DNA of 64,000 nucleotides from positions 682,001-746,000 of the forward strand of contig WUJK01000006.1 in assembly GCA_011317545.1 (NCBI GenBank). Reading direction: 5' to 3'. Below are positions 41,346-51,958 of the stretch, in pieces. Below the pieces are notes generated by a model, which did not search any database, was not told where the DNA came from, and saw nothing but the letters and a program-made list of their open reading frames with translations. The first letter of the stretch is position 1; the number at the start of each line of letters is the position of its first letter. The translations under genes were made by a program, and so were the position numbers. This DNA is from Coniella vitis (Eukaryota > Ascomycota > Sordariomycetes > Diaporthales > Schizoparmaceae).

Positions 41346-42488
41346 TCATCGTGCATGATAGACAGCCAGTTCCACGGGCGCATGTTGCTGACTGTCCGAA
41401 TTCATATGGGCTCGAGCATTATTAGAAGGCAATTCGGAAAGTGGAAAGTGTGTTGGTATTTCGGCGGCAGCGCTGATATTGGAACTTGCATATGTACTTC
41501 CATCATATGCACTTCCGCCGTATACACTTCCACCATATGCTTTCAGCAAGTCTTGCTTGTGGTCGTCTGGTATCGTGACTTGTCCTTGGGAATATTGATT
41601 GGGTTGCATGAGGCGACTTTTCCTCCTCCGCATGAACCACCACGCTGCCACAGAAAATATGATGATCAAGCCTAGGGCAGCAGCGATGCCAATTCCAGCT
41701 GCAGCACCCGTCGATAGGCCAGAGGAAGAAGATGATGATGATGAGGGCGCCGATAACGATGATGAGGAGGAGTAGGAATAAGACGAAGATGAGGAGGAAG
41801 AAGAAGAGGAAGAAATGCTGGTTTCAGTTTTTGGAGAGGTCTGTGTACTAGCTGTCGAGGAGGCTGGAGCTGGTGTGGTGCCGCTTGTGGGATAAAGCTG
41901 GGAGGGCGGGAGGAGGGGGTTTGAGTTAGCAATGATCCAGACGATGCGATCGAGCATGGCTTTGGGTAATATGCTCACATTATAAGTAGAAAATCTGGAG
42001 TCATTGATGGTGCCTATTGAGCGAAAGGTGTACTGCTCGCCGACCTGGGGCGCAGTGATGTTGGAGGTCATGGCCATGAGCGAGTTAGGCCTTGTCCAAA
42101 GCCGCCAATCGGAGCCGTTTGCGAGGTTGAAGAAGTAGTAAGTGCCATCGCCCCAGGGCTCGATTCGCCAGAACATCGAGTCGTCAGAAATGTTGTAGCG
42201 AACCAAGTACGGTGCTGTATTGCCCGTGACTTCGGTGAGGGCCGAGTCGTACGAAGACGCGAGGTAGCCATCTGGGCCGCCGTCTCGGGTACGCAGGAGG
42301 TAGACGGAGGAATTGTATGGCCAGATTTGCCAGGACTGGCCTGCATGGCTTGTGTTTGTGATTTGGAAAAATACAGAGCCTGTTGTGCCGTTGTTGTCAT
42401 AGAGGTACGAACTCATGAAGGACTGGCCGGTCTGTCTGGTCACGTTGATTTGGTACCAGGTGTCCGTGTCAAAGTTGAGGGTCGACAT
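41346..42488 (-). CDS. Ser-rich single-pass membrane protein with a lectin-like (ricin-B-like) N-terminal region
   Basis: A single uninterrupted exon encodes 380 residues. Residues 1 to about 165 contain spaced aromatic/QxW-like motifs (WQIWPYNSSVYLLR, MFWRIEPWGDGTYYFFNLANGS) reminiscent of a beta-trefoil. About nine N-glycosylation sequons imply exposure outside the cell, yet no signal peptide is seen at MSTLNFDTDTWYQ, so a reverse signal-anchor topology is inferred. A Ser run (about 225-256) is encoded by a triplet repeat. A transmembrane helix at about 261-285 (GAAAGIGIAAALGLIIIF to WWF) ends in the stop-transfer MRRRKSR. The cytosolic tail has imperfect SxYxGS repeats (about 317-336) encoded by a minisatellite near 41490-41540. 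Similar architectures in fungi have been viewed as surface sensors, but its function is unknown. Confidence 0.75.
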   Translation of the reverse strand: MSTLNFDTDTWYQINVTRQTGQSFMSSYLYDNNGTTGSVFFQITNTSHAGQSWQIWPYNSSVYLLRTRDGGPDGYLASSYDSALTEVTGNTAPYLVRYNISDDSMFWRIEPWGDGTYYFFNLANGSDWRLWTRPNSLMAMTSNITAPQVGEQYTFRSIGTINDSRFSTYNVSILPKAMLDRIVWIIANSNPLLPPSQLYPTSGTTPAPASSTASTQTSPKTETSISSSSSSSSSSSYSYSSSSSLSAPSSSSSSSSGLSTGAAAGIGIAAALGLIIIFSVAAWWFMRRRKSRLMQPNQYSQGQVTIPDDHKQDLLKAYGGSVYGGSAYDGSTYASSNISAAAEIPTHFPLSELPSNNARAHMNSDSQQHAPVELAVYHAR

Positions 42489-43313
42489 GTTGACGGCGGC
42501 AAGCGGGTGGTGGATGACAATGGATCTTGTGTTGGTTCCTTATTGTTTTGTTCTTCCATGGCCATCGAACAGAACCTACGGCTTGATAACTGGAACAAGC
42601 CGTTCTACTTCTCTAGCAGCGTGTCAGTGTCAGAATTGCAAGTCCCTATCAGAGAGAGGCAGTAGAGAATGAAGAAAGAAAAAGGGAAGAGACAAGGAAA
42701 GCGCAGCAGAGACACGGTGGGGATCAAGATGATCAACACCAACGAGACCATCATCTTCAGCTGCCGGCGAGGAAAAACGGATTGGCTCGAGGTGGTTGGC
42801 CAGGAGCGCAAATGACACCGCCCCTAAAGGCCCCTCGATAGCGCTGCAGGCATCTAGGGTAGCTGAAGAAGGCACTGCATCTACAAGCTGCAGGCTGGCT
42901 AATGAAGGACCGAGTGTGAGATGATGCCGGAGCCATGCCCCGAGGTTGATTGGGATGGGACTATGTAGGATGGGGCGTCTGCTGTGTGGGCTGAGCCAGG
43001 GAATCCAATCCTCCAAGTATCAGATGGCAGTCGCGAACTACTATATAGCTAGCAGAGGTGTTGGCGTCTACAAAGGAATTTCCCTTCTCGTCACACCATC
43101 ACTCCGTTCGACTTGGGGGAGTTGCGATACGCCGGGATGGCGGCCACTTTGCTTTGATGCGCGCCTGCCCTTATTTATTGATTGGCGCCGCCTTCCAATC
43201 CCAAGCACAAAGTGCCTATCTAGGTAGGTACTCACTATGCTTACCTGAGCAGCCCCCAACTTCCCTGATTGGCCCAGCCTCATAATTCTATAGCTGACTG
43301 ACAAGATTCGTGT

Positions 43314-43353
<40 letters not shown>

Positions 43354-43433
43354 AGGAGCAGCGCAAAGAAAGTGCGGGACTGGAGACTTGTATATAATCC
43401 TGCAATTGTGAATCCCACTTTAATTCCCAATCT
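42489..43433. other. Upstream gap with T37 run
   Basis: This region lies between the surface-protein start and the tRNA gene. A 128-codon minus-strand frame at 42630-43016 lacks recognisable features and probably covers the leader of the surface-protein gene. The T37 run lies at 43315-43351. Confidence 0.45.
43315..43351. repeat. T37 homopolymer
   Basis: Thirty-seven consecutive T residues lie 82 bp upstream of the tRNA gene. Read on the other strand it could be a poly(A) tail of an inserted sequence, but no element or target-site duplication was seen beside it. Length may be uncertain because such runs are error-prone in sequencing. Confidence 0.9.
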
Positions 43434-43549
43434 GGCTCAATGGTCCAGTGGTACGATACATGCTTCGGGAAATTCCACCCATCTCAAGTCCCAAACTTGA
43501 GCACCTCTCTCAAATGTATGTGACCCGTGTTCGACTCACGGTTGAGCCC
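43434..43549 (+). tRNA. tRNA-Pro (anticodon CGG) with a 45-nt intron
   Basis: The acceptor stem pairs GGCTCAA (43434-43440) with TTGAGCC (43542-43548), and the discriminator is C43549, as in eukaryotic Pro tRNAs. The T arm is CCGTG-TTCGACT-CACGG. The anticodon stem CATGC (43459-43463) pairs with GTATG (43516-43520), with one G-U pair. The loop reads TT-CGG-G before the intron, giving anticodon CGG. The intron (43470-43514) starts after position 37, the standard place, and would be removed by the tRNA splicing endonuclease. The A box (TGGTCCAGTGG) and B box (GTGTTCGACTC) are near consensus. The mature length without CCA is 71 nt. Confidence 0.92.
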
Positions 43550-44123
43550 CATTCCTTTTGCGATTTTGGATGTCTGTCTTATTTTTGGCTGTGAAATCTT
43601 GCATGTCCATGGCCAAGTTTCGTTGGGTTATTGGGATCTATACATTTTTACATGTCGTCCCTGGTCTCTCAAGTGGTACAACCTACTTACCTGGGCTGGC
43701 TCCACACACATCTTCCCAGCCTCATCTGCATTACACATGTGCTGGACAGATATGTAATGAAAAACTCAAACAACAAGTTGATTACTCATAAAGATGATAT
43801 TGACTCTCATCCGACCACGCAGTTGGGAGACTGGAACGTGACTTTCGGAATCGCTTCGCGGTTGCACAAGGGTTTTAGCTTCAATCCGCAGTATCTACCT
43901 AGATATCCTACAACTCTATATTAAGCACTAACCCAGACAGGACGCAGATACAGCAACCATTCATTATACCCTGCTATGCGGCTTCTGGGAGAGTCTCTGT
44001 TAGTACATGCGTAGGTATGATGAGGTTATTCGCCCAACATTATCTGAACTCTCATGTACCGAGAAGGGCCACAATAAAGCACCCAGATGAAAAAGTAGCC
44101 TCACATAACGTAGCCGCCTCCCC
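43550..44123. other. Gap between tRNA and amidase gene
   Basis: About 570 bp with no supported gene. Apart from the pol III stop at its start, nothing was recognised. Confidence 0.5.
43556..43559 (+). terminator. RNA polymerase III terminator
   Basis: A run of four T residues seven bases after the tRNA 3' end is the minimal pol III stop signal. Confidence 0.75.
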
Positions 44124-45203
44124 TCACTCCACAAATGTGCTCAGCGGAATCGAGCAAGAAACCGCATAATTCGGCATATCTACCACCTCGGTCATCTTCA
44201 AACTGGCCGCCACACTCGCAAGCATATAGGCCTCAACCCTCGTCAACGCCTTTCTTCTCACCAACCAGTCCACAAGACCCCTAAGCGCCATGCGCGCCGC
44301 CTCGCGCGGGTCCGCGTGAATCCCTAGCGCCGCATAGGTACCCTTGAGATCATCCTCTGCCACCTCGCCCACGCCGCTCCGGGGCGGGGTCGTATAGTGC
44401 GGACACTGCAGTTCCATCCACCCATCCTTGTCCTCTCCATCCTGACCCTCACCCTTCTTGATCACACTCAACCGTACTCTCGCTTTCATAGGCGTCTCAA
44501 TCGCCGTCCCGCATACTTCACCATCCCCCTGCGCAGCATGTCCATCGCCACAGCTAAACAGCGCCCCGGGGACCTGCACGGGGAAATAGACCGTTGCGCC
44601 CTGGCCCAGATACCGCGTGTCTATGTTGCCGCCTGACCGCGCATACGGTGGGATGACGCTCAACTCACCATCCTCGGCGGGTGCGATGCCAATGATGCCG
44701 AGAAAGGGTCGTAGGGGCACCGAGATGCCGGGTTTGAAAACGGCGCGGGGCGGGCCTTGGGCACCGGTGATGGAGGGCCGGAGGGCGGAAGGGCGGAGAT
44801 CCCAGATCTTGAGGTTCTGTTGTTGTTGTTGTTGTTGTCGATCATCTCCCTCACTGTTACCATCGGTGGTATTGCTCCCGGGGAACTCATCTGCGAGGAG
44901 ACCAAACCCGGGGAATAACGCAGTCCAGCCAAAGTCGCCCGTTGTCAGCGAGAGAATATCGACTTGCAAGACATCGCCTGGCTCGGCGCCCTCGACATAG
45001 ACGGGCCCGAATGCTGGGTCGGTCAGGCTAAAGTCAAAGCTTGCAAGGGCGGTCGAGGCATTGTCGGGCCGGATCTGGTCATTGCTGGCGTCTTTGAGAT
45101 CGAAGGACACTTCAGCGCCCGAGGGGACGCGGAGGACGGGTGGAAGGCGGTTGTTCCATTTGAGATGGGCGTGTGAGGGCGAGACGTGGAAGGAGTGGGC
45201 CAT
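44124..45203 (-). CDS. Acetamidase/formamidase family protein
   Basis: Members of this metal-dependent family hydrolyse short amides such as formamide or acetamide to the acid and ammonia, in the cytosol, as part of nitrogen acquisition. A single exon encodes 359 residues from an ATG at 45203. The family signatures are GPVYVEGAEPGDVLQVDI near residue 70, GGNIDTRYLGQGATVYFPV near 190 and GALFSCGDGHAAQGDGEVCG near 212. The end MPNYAVSCSIPLSTF is also typical. A Gln run (about residues 123-129) is coded by a TTG/CAA triplet repeat at 44817-44838 in a loop where relatives vary, so it probably does not disturb the fold. It is divergent from HIS2 with 849 bp between the starts. The true substrate cannot be told from the sequence. 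Confidence 0.9.
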   Translation of the reverse strand: MAHSFHVSPSHAHLKWNNRLPPVLRVPSGAEVSFDLKDASNDQIRPDNASTALASFDFSLTDPAFGPVYVEGAEPGDVLQVDILSLTTGDFGWTALFPGFGLLADEFPGSNTTDGNSEGDDRQQQQQQQNLKIWDLRPSALRPSITGAQGPPRAVFKPGISVPLRPFLGIIGIAPAEDGELSVIPPYARSGGNIDTRYLGQGATVYFPVQVPGALFSCGDGHAAQGDGEVCGTAIETPMKARVRLSVIKKGEGQDGEDKDGWMELQCPHYTTPPRSGVGEVAEDDLKGTYAALGIHADPREAARMALRGLVDWLVRRKALTRVEAYMLASVAASLKMTEVVDMPNYAVSCSIPLSTFVE

Positions 45204-46052
45204 AGTGCGAAAGTATGATGCGTAGCTGAGCCGGCTTTGTGCTCTTTCTGTTTTGGACTCGCTGGGATGAGGCTGCGTTGGGATGGTGTCTAGATGGCCA
45301 GCCGATGATCCAAGGTTGGCTTGACATTTGGGGGGCTCAAGTGCAAACTAATCAGTGTGAGTTAGCTTTATCATAATCTGCGGCTTTATACATTGCCCGT
45401 CCTATCATTCCGGAGCTGGCATATCCGGCGCCGGTGAGGGCTTGCAATGAGAGCCCGACCGGAGGTTGTCCTCCGCCTCATTGTGTAAATACCTAGATAG
45501 CTAGTCAATCTAGCACTCGACGAGTGCATTTGGCATGATGGTATTCCCGCAAGGGAGCAGGTCGATTCTGACCGCATCGAAGATCGAAGACGGAAAGAAA
45601 ATCCGCGGGCGCCGGGACCACACTGAGCTACAGGGATAGGGATGTCTTGCCAACGTGCCCAGGGCTGCAGGGCCTATTTGCTGGGGCGTAAACTCGAGGG
45701 TTTCAGTGCTCAACCCTGCTGTAGCTTCTTCTGTCACGCCAGTACAGGTCTGTCCTTGCGGTGCTGAACCCCTGCCAACTGGACGCTTGCTCCCCCAACC
45801 GCTAGCTGCCACTTTTGACAGCAAACAGCCACTATTCCGATCGCGTTGCTACCCGAGACATCTGTGACGGGCACGTATGACAAGGGGGTTTTCCGTTTTG
45901 ATCCTCACTTACTTTTTGCTTCTCCTTCCTCACATTGAGGGCTGACGCTACCTGCCGCATACTTGCCAAAGAAAAGAAAAAAGCCTCGTTTCTGTCATCA
46001 CCAGGTGTTACCAGCGCCACCATCCCAGCACTCTCAGCAAGAACGCGCCAAA
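45204..46052. promoter_or_regulatory. Shared upstream region of the amidase and HIS2 genes
   Basis: This 849-bp gap between divergent genes must hold both promoters. One GATA-type site (TGATAA on the minus strand, near 45368-45373) would suit nitrogen control of the amidase, but a single such site is expected by chance. Confidence 0.45.
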
Positions 46053-46988
46053 ATGGCGTTCACCATGCACTCCCACTCGGGCCAGTTCTGCCCTGGCCAC
46101 GCCAAAGACCAGCTCGAGGCCGTGGTCCAGCACGCCATCAGCGTCGGCTACAAGACACTCGGCCTGACAGAGCACATGCCGCGCACCGGCCTCGAGGACC
46201 TCTACCCAGAAGAGCTCGACGACCCAGAGGCCTCGCTCGCCATCCTCATGCCCCGCCATGACGAGTACCTGCGCGAGGCACAAAGGCTCCAAGCCGCCTA
46301 CGCCAGCCAGATCCACATCCTCGTTGGCTTCGAGGGCGAGTTCATCCGCGCCGACACGTACGGGCCTTTGGTGCAGCAGCTCGCCACCCACCCGGCCATT
46401 GATTACTTCATTGGTTCACTACACCATACCTGCGGCGTGCCCATCGACTTTGACAAAGCGTATTATGCGCAAGCGCGTGAAGCAGCGGGCGGCACCGAGG
46501 AGCAGCTGTATGCACACTACTACGATGAGCAGTACGCCATGCTCACCACGCTGCAGCCGCGGGTGGTTGGCCACTTTGACCTCATCCGCCTGCTAAGCGA
46601 GGAGCCGGAGCGGGATCTGCGCACGGCGTGGGAGGGCAGAGTATGGACCAAGGTAGTGCGGAATCTCGAAGCGGTGCGGCAGGGCGGTGGGTGGCTCGAG
46701 TGCAACAGCAGTGCCCTGCGCAAGGGTCTTGCGGAGCCGTACCCGGCGCGGGCCATTGCTGAGGAGTGGTTGAAGATGGGCGGCAGCTTCACATTGTCGG
46801 ATGACAGTCATGGTATTGCGCAGGTGGCCACCAACTACGGCAGAGCGCTGGACTATCTCGCGTCCTTGGGGGTTAAAGAGGTGCGCACATTGAGGAGGGA
46901 TCGCGAGGCAAATGCTCAGGACGGGATGAAAGCTGTGGTGAAGGAGGTCAGTATCACAATCGAGGAGGTTCGAAAGTCGCTGGTCTAG
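46053..46988 (+). CDS. HIS2: Histidinol-phosphatase (PHP family)
   Basis: This enzyme removes phosphate from L-histidinol phosphate, the penultimate-stage step of histidine synthesis, using a metal cluster in a PHP-type barrel. The frame gives 311 residues from the ATG at 46053, which starts the family-typical MAFTMHSHSGQFCPGHAKD; an upstream in-frame TTG is not needed. Metal-ligand motifs are visible in order: HSHSGQ (about residue 6), GLTEHMPR (about 37), GFEGEF (about 92), GSLHHTCG (about 126), GHFDLIRL (about 172) and SDDSHG (about 250). No intron is seen. The length is close to the yeast enzyme. It is divergent from the amidase gene. There is no linkage to other histidine genes, as is normal in fungi. 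Confidence 0.95.
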   Translation: MAFTMHSHSGQFCPGHAKDQLEAVVQHAISVGYKTLGLTEHMPRTGLEDLYPEELDDPEASLAILMPRHDEYLREAQRLQAAYASQIHILVGFEGEFIRADTYGPLVQQLATHPAIDYFIGSLHHTCGVPIDFDKAYYAQAREAAGGTEEQLYAHYYDEQYAMLTTLQPRVVGHFDLIRLLSEEPERDLRTAWEGRVWTKVVRNLEAVRQGGGWLECNSSALRKGLAEPYPARAIAEEWLKMGGSFTLSDDSHGIAQVATNYGRALDYLASLGVKEVRTLRRDREANAQDGMKAVVKEVSITIEEVRKSLV

Positions 46989-47914
46989 GAAGCAGTAGAG
47001 TGAAGCAATCTGGGTAGTGATCTCTTTGGTGAGCAAGGGAGACATCTGCCAATTATCCACTCGAGATTATTGAGCAAGAACTTCCTACCAGAAGGTTGTC
47101 CTCCAAAGTACCAGCTGTAGTTGCCTTTGTCATCTATCTTTCTACCTAGGTAAGTTAGTAAGCATTGTACCGAGTACCCAAGTACTCATAGGCAAGATGT
47201 CGAATGCAGGACCCCTGGAGTCGCTAACTGCCGCACTATGTATACTATGTATGGAGATACTTCGCTCCCGGAGACCGGAGTCGCGGCGACGCTAGACCGA
47301 AAGAGGGACAAAGTGTCAACGGAAAGGCGTGGGCTCGAAGCGCTAGGCGCACACGGCCGGCCGTGCCTGCACTTCCCCAGGCCCCGTGTAAGTCATTCGA
47401 GCCACTACAAGCTGCCTTCTGACGCAGCGACGCTGCCGACCGTGACTCTTTAGCCTGACATCGGACGCGGTGGAGTAAGCAAGAATATTGGATGTCAACC
47501 GGTGGAATATTCAACACATCCCGATTGCCTGCATGACTCCCAAGGCGCGACTCAACGACGACAGTGGTCCAGGGGAAACGGGCCATCCACTGCCTACATT
47601 GCTTGGCCAAGTAGGATTCTAACCTCAGGTCATTCTTTTTCCTCTTTCCTTTCTCCTTCTTGCTATTTCCGATCATCGATTTGTCTGGCCCTTTGGTGGA
47701 GGATCATATGTCGGTGCCTTGGTTGGGGTGCATCTTATGAGGAAATCAGAGACGTTGGCCTCGAGAGTGTGGCATTTCTGGCTGTCGCGCAAAAGGGCGT
47801 GCGGCTGTCTTGAGTACTCCGGTTACTACACATACTAATCAAGAGCCAAGGCACCTGCTTTGACATCTGCGCCCTTCCAGCCCACAGCACACTGGCCTCG
47901 CGTCAAATCACATT
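46989..47914. other. Gap between HIS2 and the homeodomain gene
   Basis: About 0.93 kb without a supported gene. It contains a TACCTAGGTA palindrome at 47153-47162 and a TACTATGTA word at 47243-47251, two words over-represented in non-coding DNA of this window. The second half should carry the promoter and leader of the downstream regulator. Confidence 0.5.
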
Positions 47915-50900
47915 ATGGCCGAGTTTGTCAACTGGGACCACACTGAGCAGGGCCCGTCGCAGCCTGCTACTGCTGGCACCAACCTCGACTTTGCGCCCGT
48001 GCCAAGCAATAACGACTTCGACCTGGCCCTAGCCAATATCGAAGGCGACGACTTTTCCTACTGGGCCCTCGAACACTTTGAAACAAGCCATCTCGATCGT
48101 GCTGGTTCTCATGCTTTGACAGCGCAGTCCTCGGCCTGTGACGTCTGTCAGGCGAGTGGATACGATTGCGAGAAGCCCAATGAGGAACCTTGTACGACCT
48201 GCGTGAAGTTGAACTTGGAGTGCAGCCTTTTTCAACAGCCTGCTGGGCTCAGTGGCACCGTTACCACAGCCTCGCCCTCCACCACCGGAGCTGTCGACCC
48301 TGTCGACTCCCAAACTCAGAAGTTCCGCCAAGAAGCCCACCAGAAGAATGGAATTCGGGGCAGTTCCTCTCCGGACACACCATGTCTCGAAAATGGCGCC
48401 ACTTGCAACGACTCTAGTAACGAGGACGGCCACAAAGCCCCCGCTATACCCAAGATTGGCGCCAGATTCTCGAGAGAGTCGGTTCGGATCCTCAGGACCT
48501 GGTTGGCAACGCACACTCACCGCCCTTACCCAAACGATGAGGAGCGAGAGGGCTTGCAAAGGCAGACTGGCCTTAACAAGACCCAAATTTCCAATTGGCT
48601 GGCAAATGCCCGGCGTCGGTCAAAGACCAAGTATCAGGGCACTCGCTCTACATCACCCAGTGTGCGAGGCATCTCTGGTGCCATAGAGATCCCACAAAGG
48701 CGAGGCACCGCTTCGACAGAATCCGAGTACTTAAGTCCACTTCAAAGGTGGCAGAACTCTCCCCCTGGTCAGTTTTCCGCTTGCTCTGTATCCTTTATGC
48801 AATGTTTGAGTACTGATTGTTGAGTCTAGAGAACGAGCCTGCCAGTGTCACCGCCATCGCGTCCGCGATTTTACAATCAAATCCTCGTGATTTCGGTTTG
48901 AACAGTCCCTTTAGTCTTACAGATGATGACGGAGGCAAGTCATGTAAAGGTTCTTCAGCAAGCAGCTTCGGTACCTCGCCATCCTCTGCTTCGTTTGCAT
49001 CGGCCTACTCACATGGATCTCGTGGCTCTTTTGGCTCCTTTGAGCAGAGAGGGCGCCGAAGAAGGAGGAGACGTATAGTTCAACATGGAGCGGGCGAGAA
49101 AAGTGGGTTGACAGCTTCTCCAAAGACTTTCCAGTGTACATTCTGTACTGTAGGTCATTTCATGCATCCCTTGCGGCTCCTGTATCTATCACATTTTTAC
49201 TACTCGCTCCCCCCCCCCTTTTTTTTTTTTTTTGTCTTTTCTGGAGGGGTTCAATGAAATTGAGTATTCTTGTGTTCACAACAACCATTTAGGAGTCATT
49301 TGGCACAAAGCACGATTGGCAAAGACACGAAAAGTCTTTGCACCTATCACTCGAACGATGGGTTTGCAGCCCCAGCTGCTCAAAAGCAGCCAATCCTGAG
49401 ACCGAGCAGCTCAGCTGCGTCTTTTGCGGAGCGGCCGATCCTACTTCTGAGCATATTGAGGGCCACAACTACACTTCTTGCCAGGAAAAGTTGCTTAGTG
49501 AGCGCACCTTTTACCGCAAAGATCATTTGCGCCAACACCTGAAGCTGGTCCATAATGCCAAATACCTCAGCTGGAGTATGGATACTTGGAAGGTTCCGAC
49601 TCCTGATATTCGAAGTCGTTGCGGGTTCTGTAATGCTCTTTTTCAGAATTGGCCAAATCGCGTGGATCATCTAGCCGAGCACTTCAAAGCAGGCTACGAC
49701 ATGCGCAGCTGGAAAGGAGACTGGGGATTTTCACCAGCAGTTCGTGCTCTCGTTGAAAATGCTATACCGCCGTGTAAGTCTGTCTCTGTTTCATCGGTTG
49801 GACGTGCGCTTGTCTATGTACTAGTATGTAGGATTCCAAGATTGACATGTCCATAGTTATGATACACACTGAGAGGACGACGCCCTTACCGTACGAGGCC
49901 GGCCGCCAATCTTCCAAATCTCCACGAAGTGCGTACGAGCTGGTCAAGACGGAACTGCTCTACGCGCTCTACGACCGTCGAGGACCCGATGGTCCCATAC
50001 CATCTGACGATGAGATGCAGCATGAAGCTTGCCGTATCATTTATGCCGCAGGAAGTCCCGATGGTAATGAACGGAGGCCTGAGGTCAGCTGGCTTCGCGA
50101 TCTGCTCCTGTCGGCAACCCATCTCAGTCTGCGAGCTCGAATGGGCCCTCTGCGGAACCATCTCGAGAACTTTTCTGATAAGCTGCTCATCAAGGGCAAG
50201 CACAATATCTGGGAGGATTGTACAATGGACAAGCAATTGGCAGACTTCGTTAACGCAAGAAGATTGCTCGGCCTATCAGTAACAAGGCGAGAATTGCAGG
50301 TCGAAGCTTGCAACATTGTTGCAAGAATGGAGGATTGCAGCCCGACACCGAGCGCGCATTTTGCGAATTTCCTTTTGCGGCTCATTCTCAAATGCCCCCG
50401 TTGGCTCAAATTATTTTGCTATGGCCATGGCGTCATACCAGTCGATGACGCTCTTTACGAGGCTCACCTCAACCCCGTTAATGCCTCGGTTCACGAGTTT
50501 TCTCAGCTCGAGAGGGAGCTGGCGGATTATATCCGGAACCACCGCGCAACAAGCCCCACGGGCCCGTCTGACGATGAGATTCGCAAGCATGCTCGCTGTG
50601 TTGTTTACAAGTGCCAGAATGCTTGGCAAGTTACAGCTGCCGATGATGCGGATTGGTTAAAAGCTTTCAAGGAGCGACACTCGCAGACGCCAAGCCCCAA
50701 GTCAATGTCTAGGATCAGCAATTCACCTTCTATTAACAATGCTAACCTCAATCCGAGCCTGAATAAGGCCACGGGAGTTTTGGGTGCAACTGGGAGTCTG
50801 GAAAATGGCCTCAGCACAGCAAAGACAGCAAGCTCGACTTTCGGGGCTGGTCCGGCCCTAAGAGATAGTCAGTTGATGATTAACGGCTCCGTATGCTATC

Positions 50901-51958
50901 GCCGCCTTGTCAGGGAATTGGGTCGATTCGTGGTCACCACGATGTCGCCCAACAATCCTAATCGTCATGTGCCAACCGACCAAGAGATGCAGCACCAGGC
51001 ACGCTGGATCATGTATGATGAGTGAGTAAAGCAGCCCTTGTTTGTATGCCACTCTGGGAATGCAGACTCACAGTACCCTAATAGCGATGACCCAATCAAC
51101 CATACCGCTGCCGATGACGCGGAATGGCTTCTTCATTTCAAGCGGTCTGCCGGTATTCTACCAGAAGAAATAAATGAGAACAACCCGTCTCATTCATGGA
51201 ACGGAGGCGTCTACCCATTCGCAAGATCCAATCTATGGCAAGCCCTTGATTTGGACTTTGCAGCCCCAGCAACCACAAACGCAATCGGACCACTGTCACA
51301 TGCAGATCTAATGCAAATCGATAGTGGGCCCTTTGGTAGCCTCGACTTTGACGCGGCAGTTGAGCTACACAAACTACAGGATCTACCACCGTCGGGAGCA
51401 GTCTTTGCCAGTCAGGAATTTGAGGACAAACTCATACAGTTTGCTGTGGCTGAAGTCGCCAGCTCAGGTCGCATGCCTGCAGACGAAGCGATTCAAGCGC
51501 GAGCAAAGGAAATTTCGGGGCTGGAAGTATGGCAGACGCAGACTACACCCGCCGAGGACCCTGTGCTACTTACTCAGTTCAAGGAATTGGTGGTTAACAA
51601 GGTCAAGGCTGTTTTGGGTGGTTACTCTGATGGACCGTCACCACCACCAACAGCAGACATACACAAGATGCCGACCAGCACGATGTTGCCAATAGTAGCT
51701 CACCAGCAGCACCAACATACACCTGAGAGGGGTATGGACGCGATCGACCTGGGATTATTGCCCGATTTGGAAACATATGAATCCCCTCAACAAAGTCCGC
51801 GCGTGATCGTCAATTCGGCAGGAAAGAATGGACCGTCGCCGTCACCGCCGTCCAACAACAACAACAACAACAATAACAAGGTGTTGCCCGATTTCCATGT
51901 GGCCATTTCAGAAGCGAAGCTGGATGAGATGATCAAGGAAATGTCGGGCAACGCTTGA
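47915..51958 (+). CDS. Homeodomain and C2H2 zinc-finger transcription factor with a Zn2Cys6-like motif
   Basis: This is a probable nuclear DNA-binding regulator; its targets are unknown. The inferred exons are 47915-48767, 48830-49149, 49293-49773, 49857-51021 and 51085-51958, all GT-AG and in phase, giving 1230 residues. Residues 75-103 show C-X2-C-X6-C-X7-C-X2-C-X6-C, the spacing of a Zn2Cys6 cluster, but without the usual basic residues between the second and third Cys. A TALE-like homeodomain spans about 183-242, with ISNWLANARRR as the recognition helix. A C2H2 finger (C387, C390, H403, H408) is split by intron 2, and further Cys/His pairs follow to about 520. From about 575 to the end there are five degenerate repeats of about 65 residues built on PxDxEx3xA and TAADDAxWLxxF. 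An Asn run near the end comes from an AAC triplet repeat. Homeodomain plus C2H2 proteins are known in Sordariomycetes; function is not inferred. Confidence 0.85.
49150..49292 (+). other. Intron splitting the C2H2 finger, with a C/T homopolymer
   Basis: This 143-nt intron separates the Cys pair from the His pair of the finger. It carries a C run followed by a T run near 49209-49232, which makes its length prone to sequencing error. Its 5' site is GTAGGT and its 3' site TTTAG. Confidence 0.8.

Noticed and set aside
43315..43549. T37 run plus tRNA as a possible tRNA-derived SINE
   Set aside because: The tRNA has intact stems, a correct discriminator and a pol III stop, and no target-site duplication or SINE body was seen.
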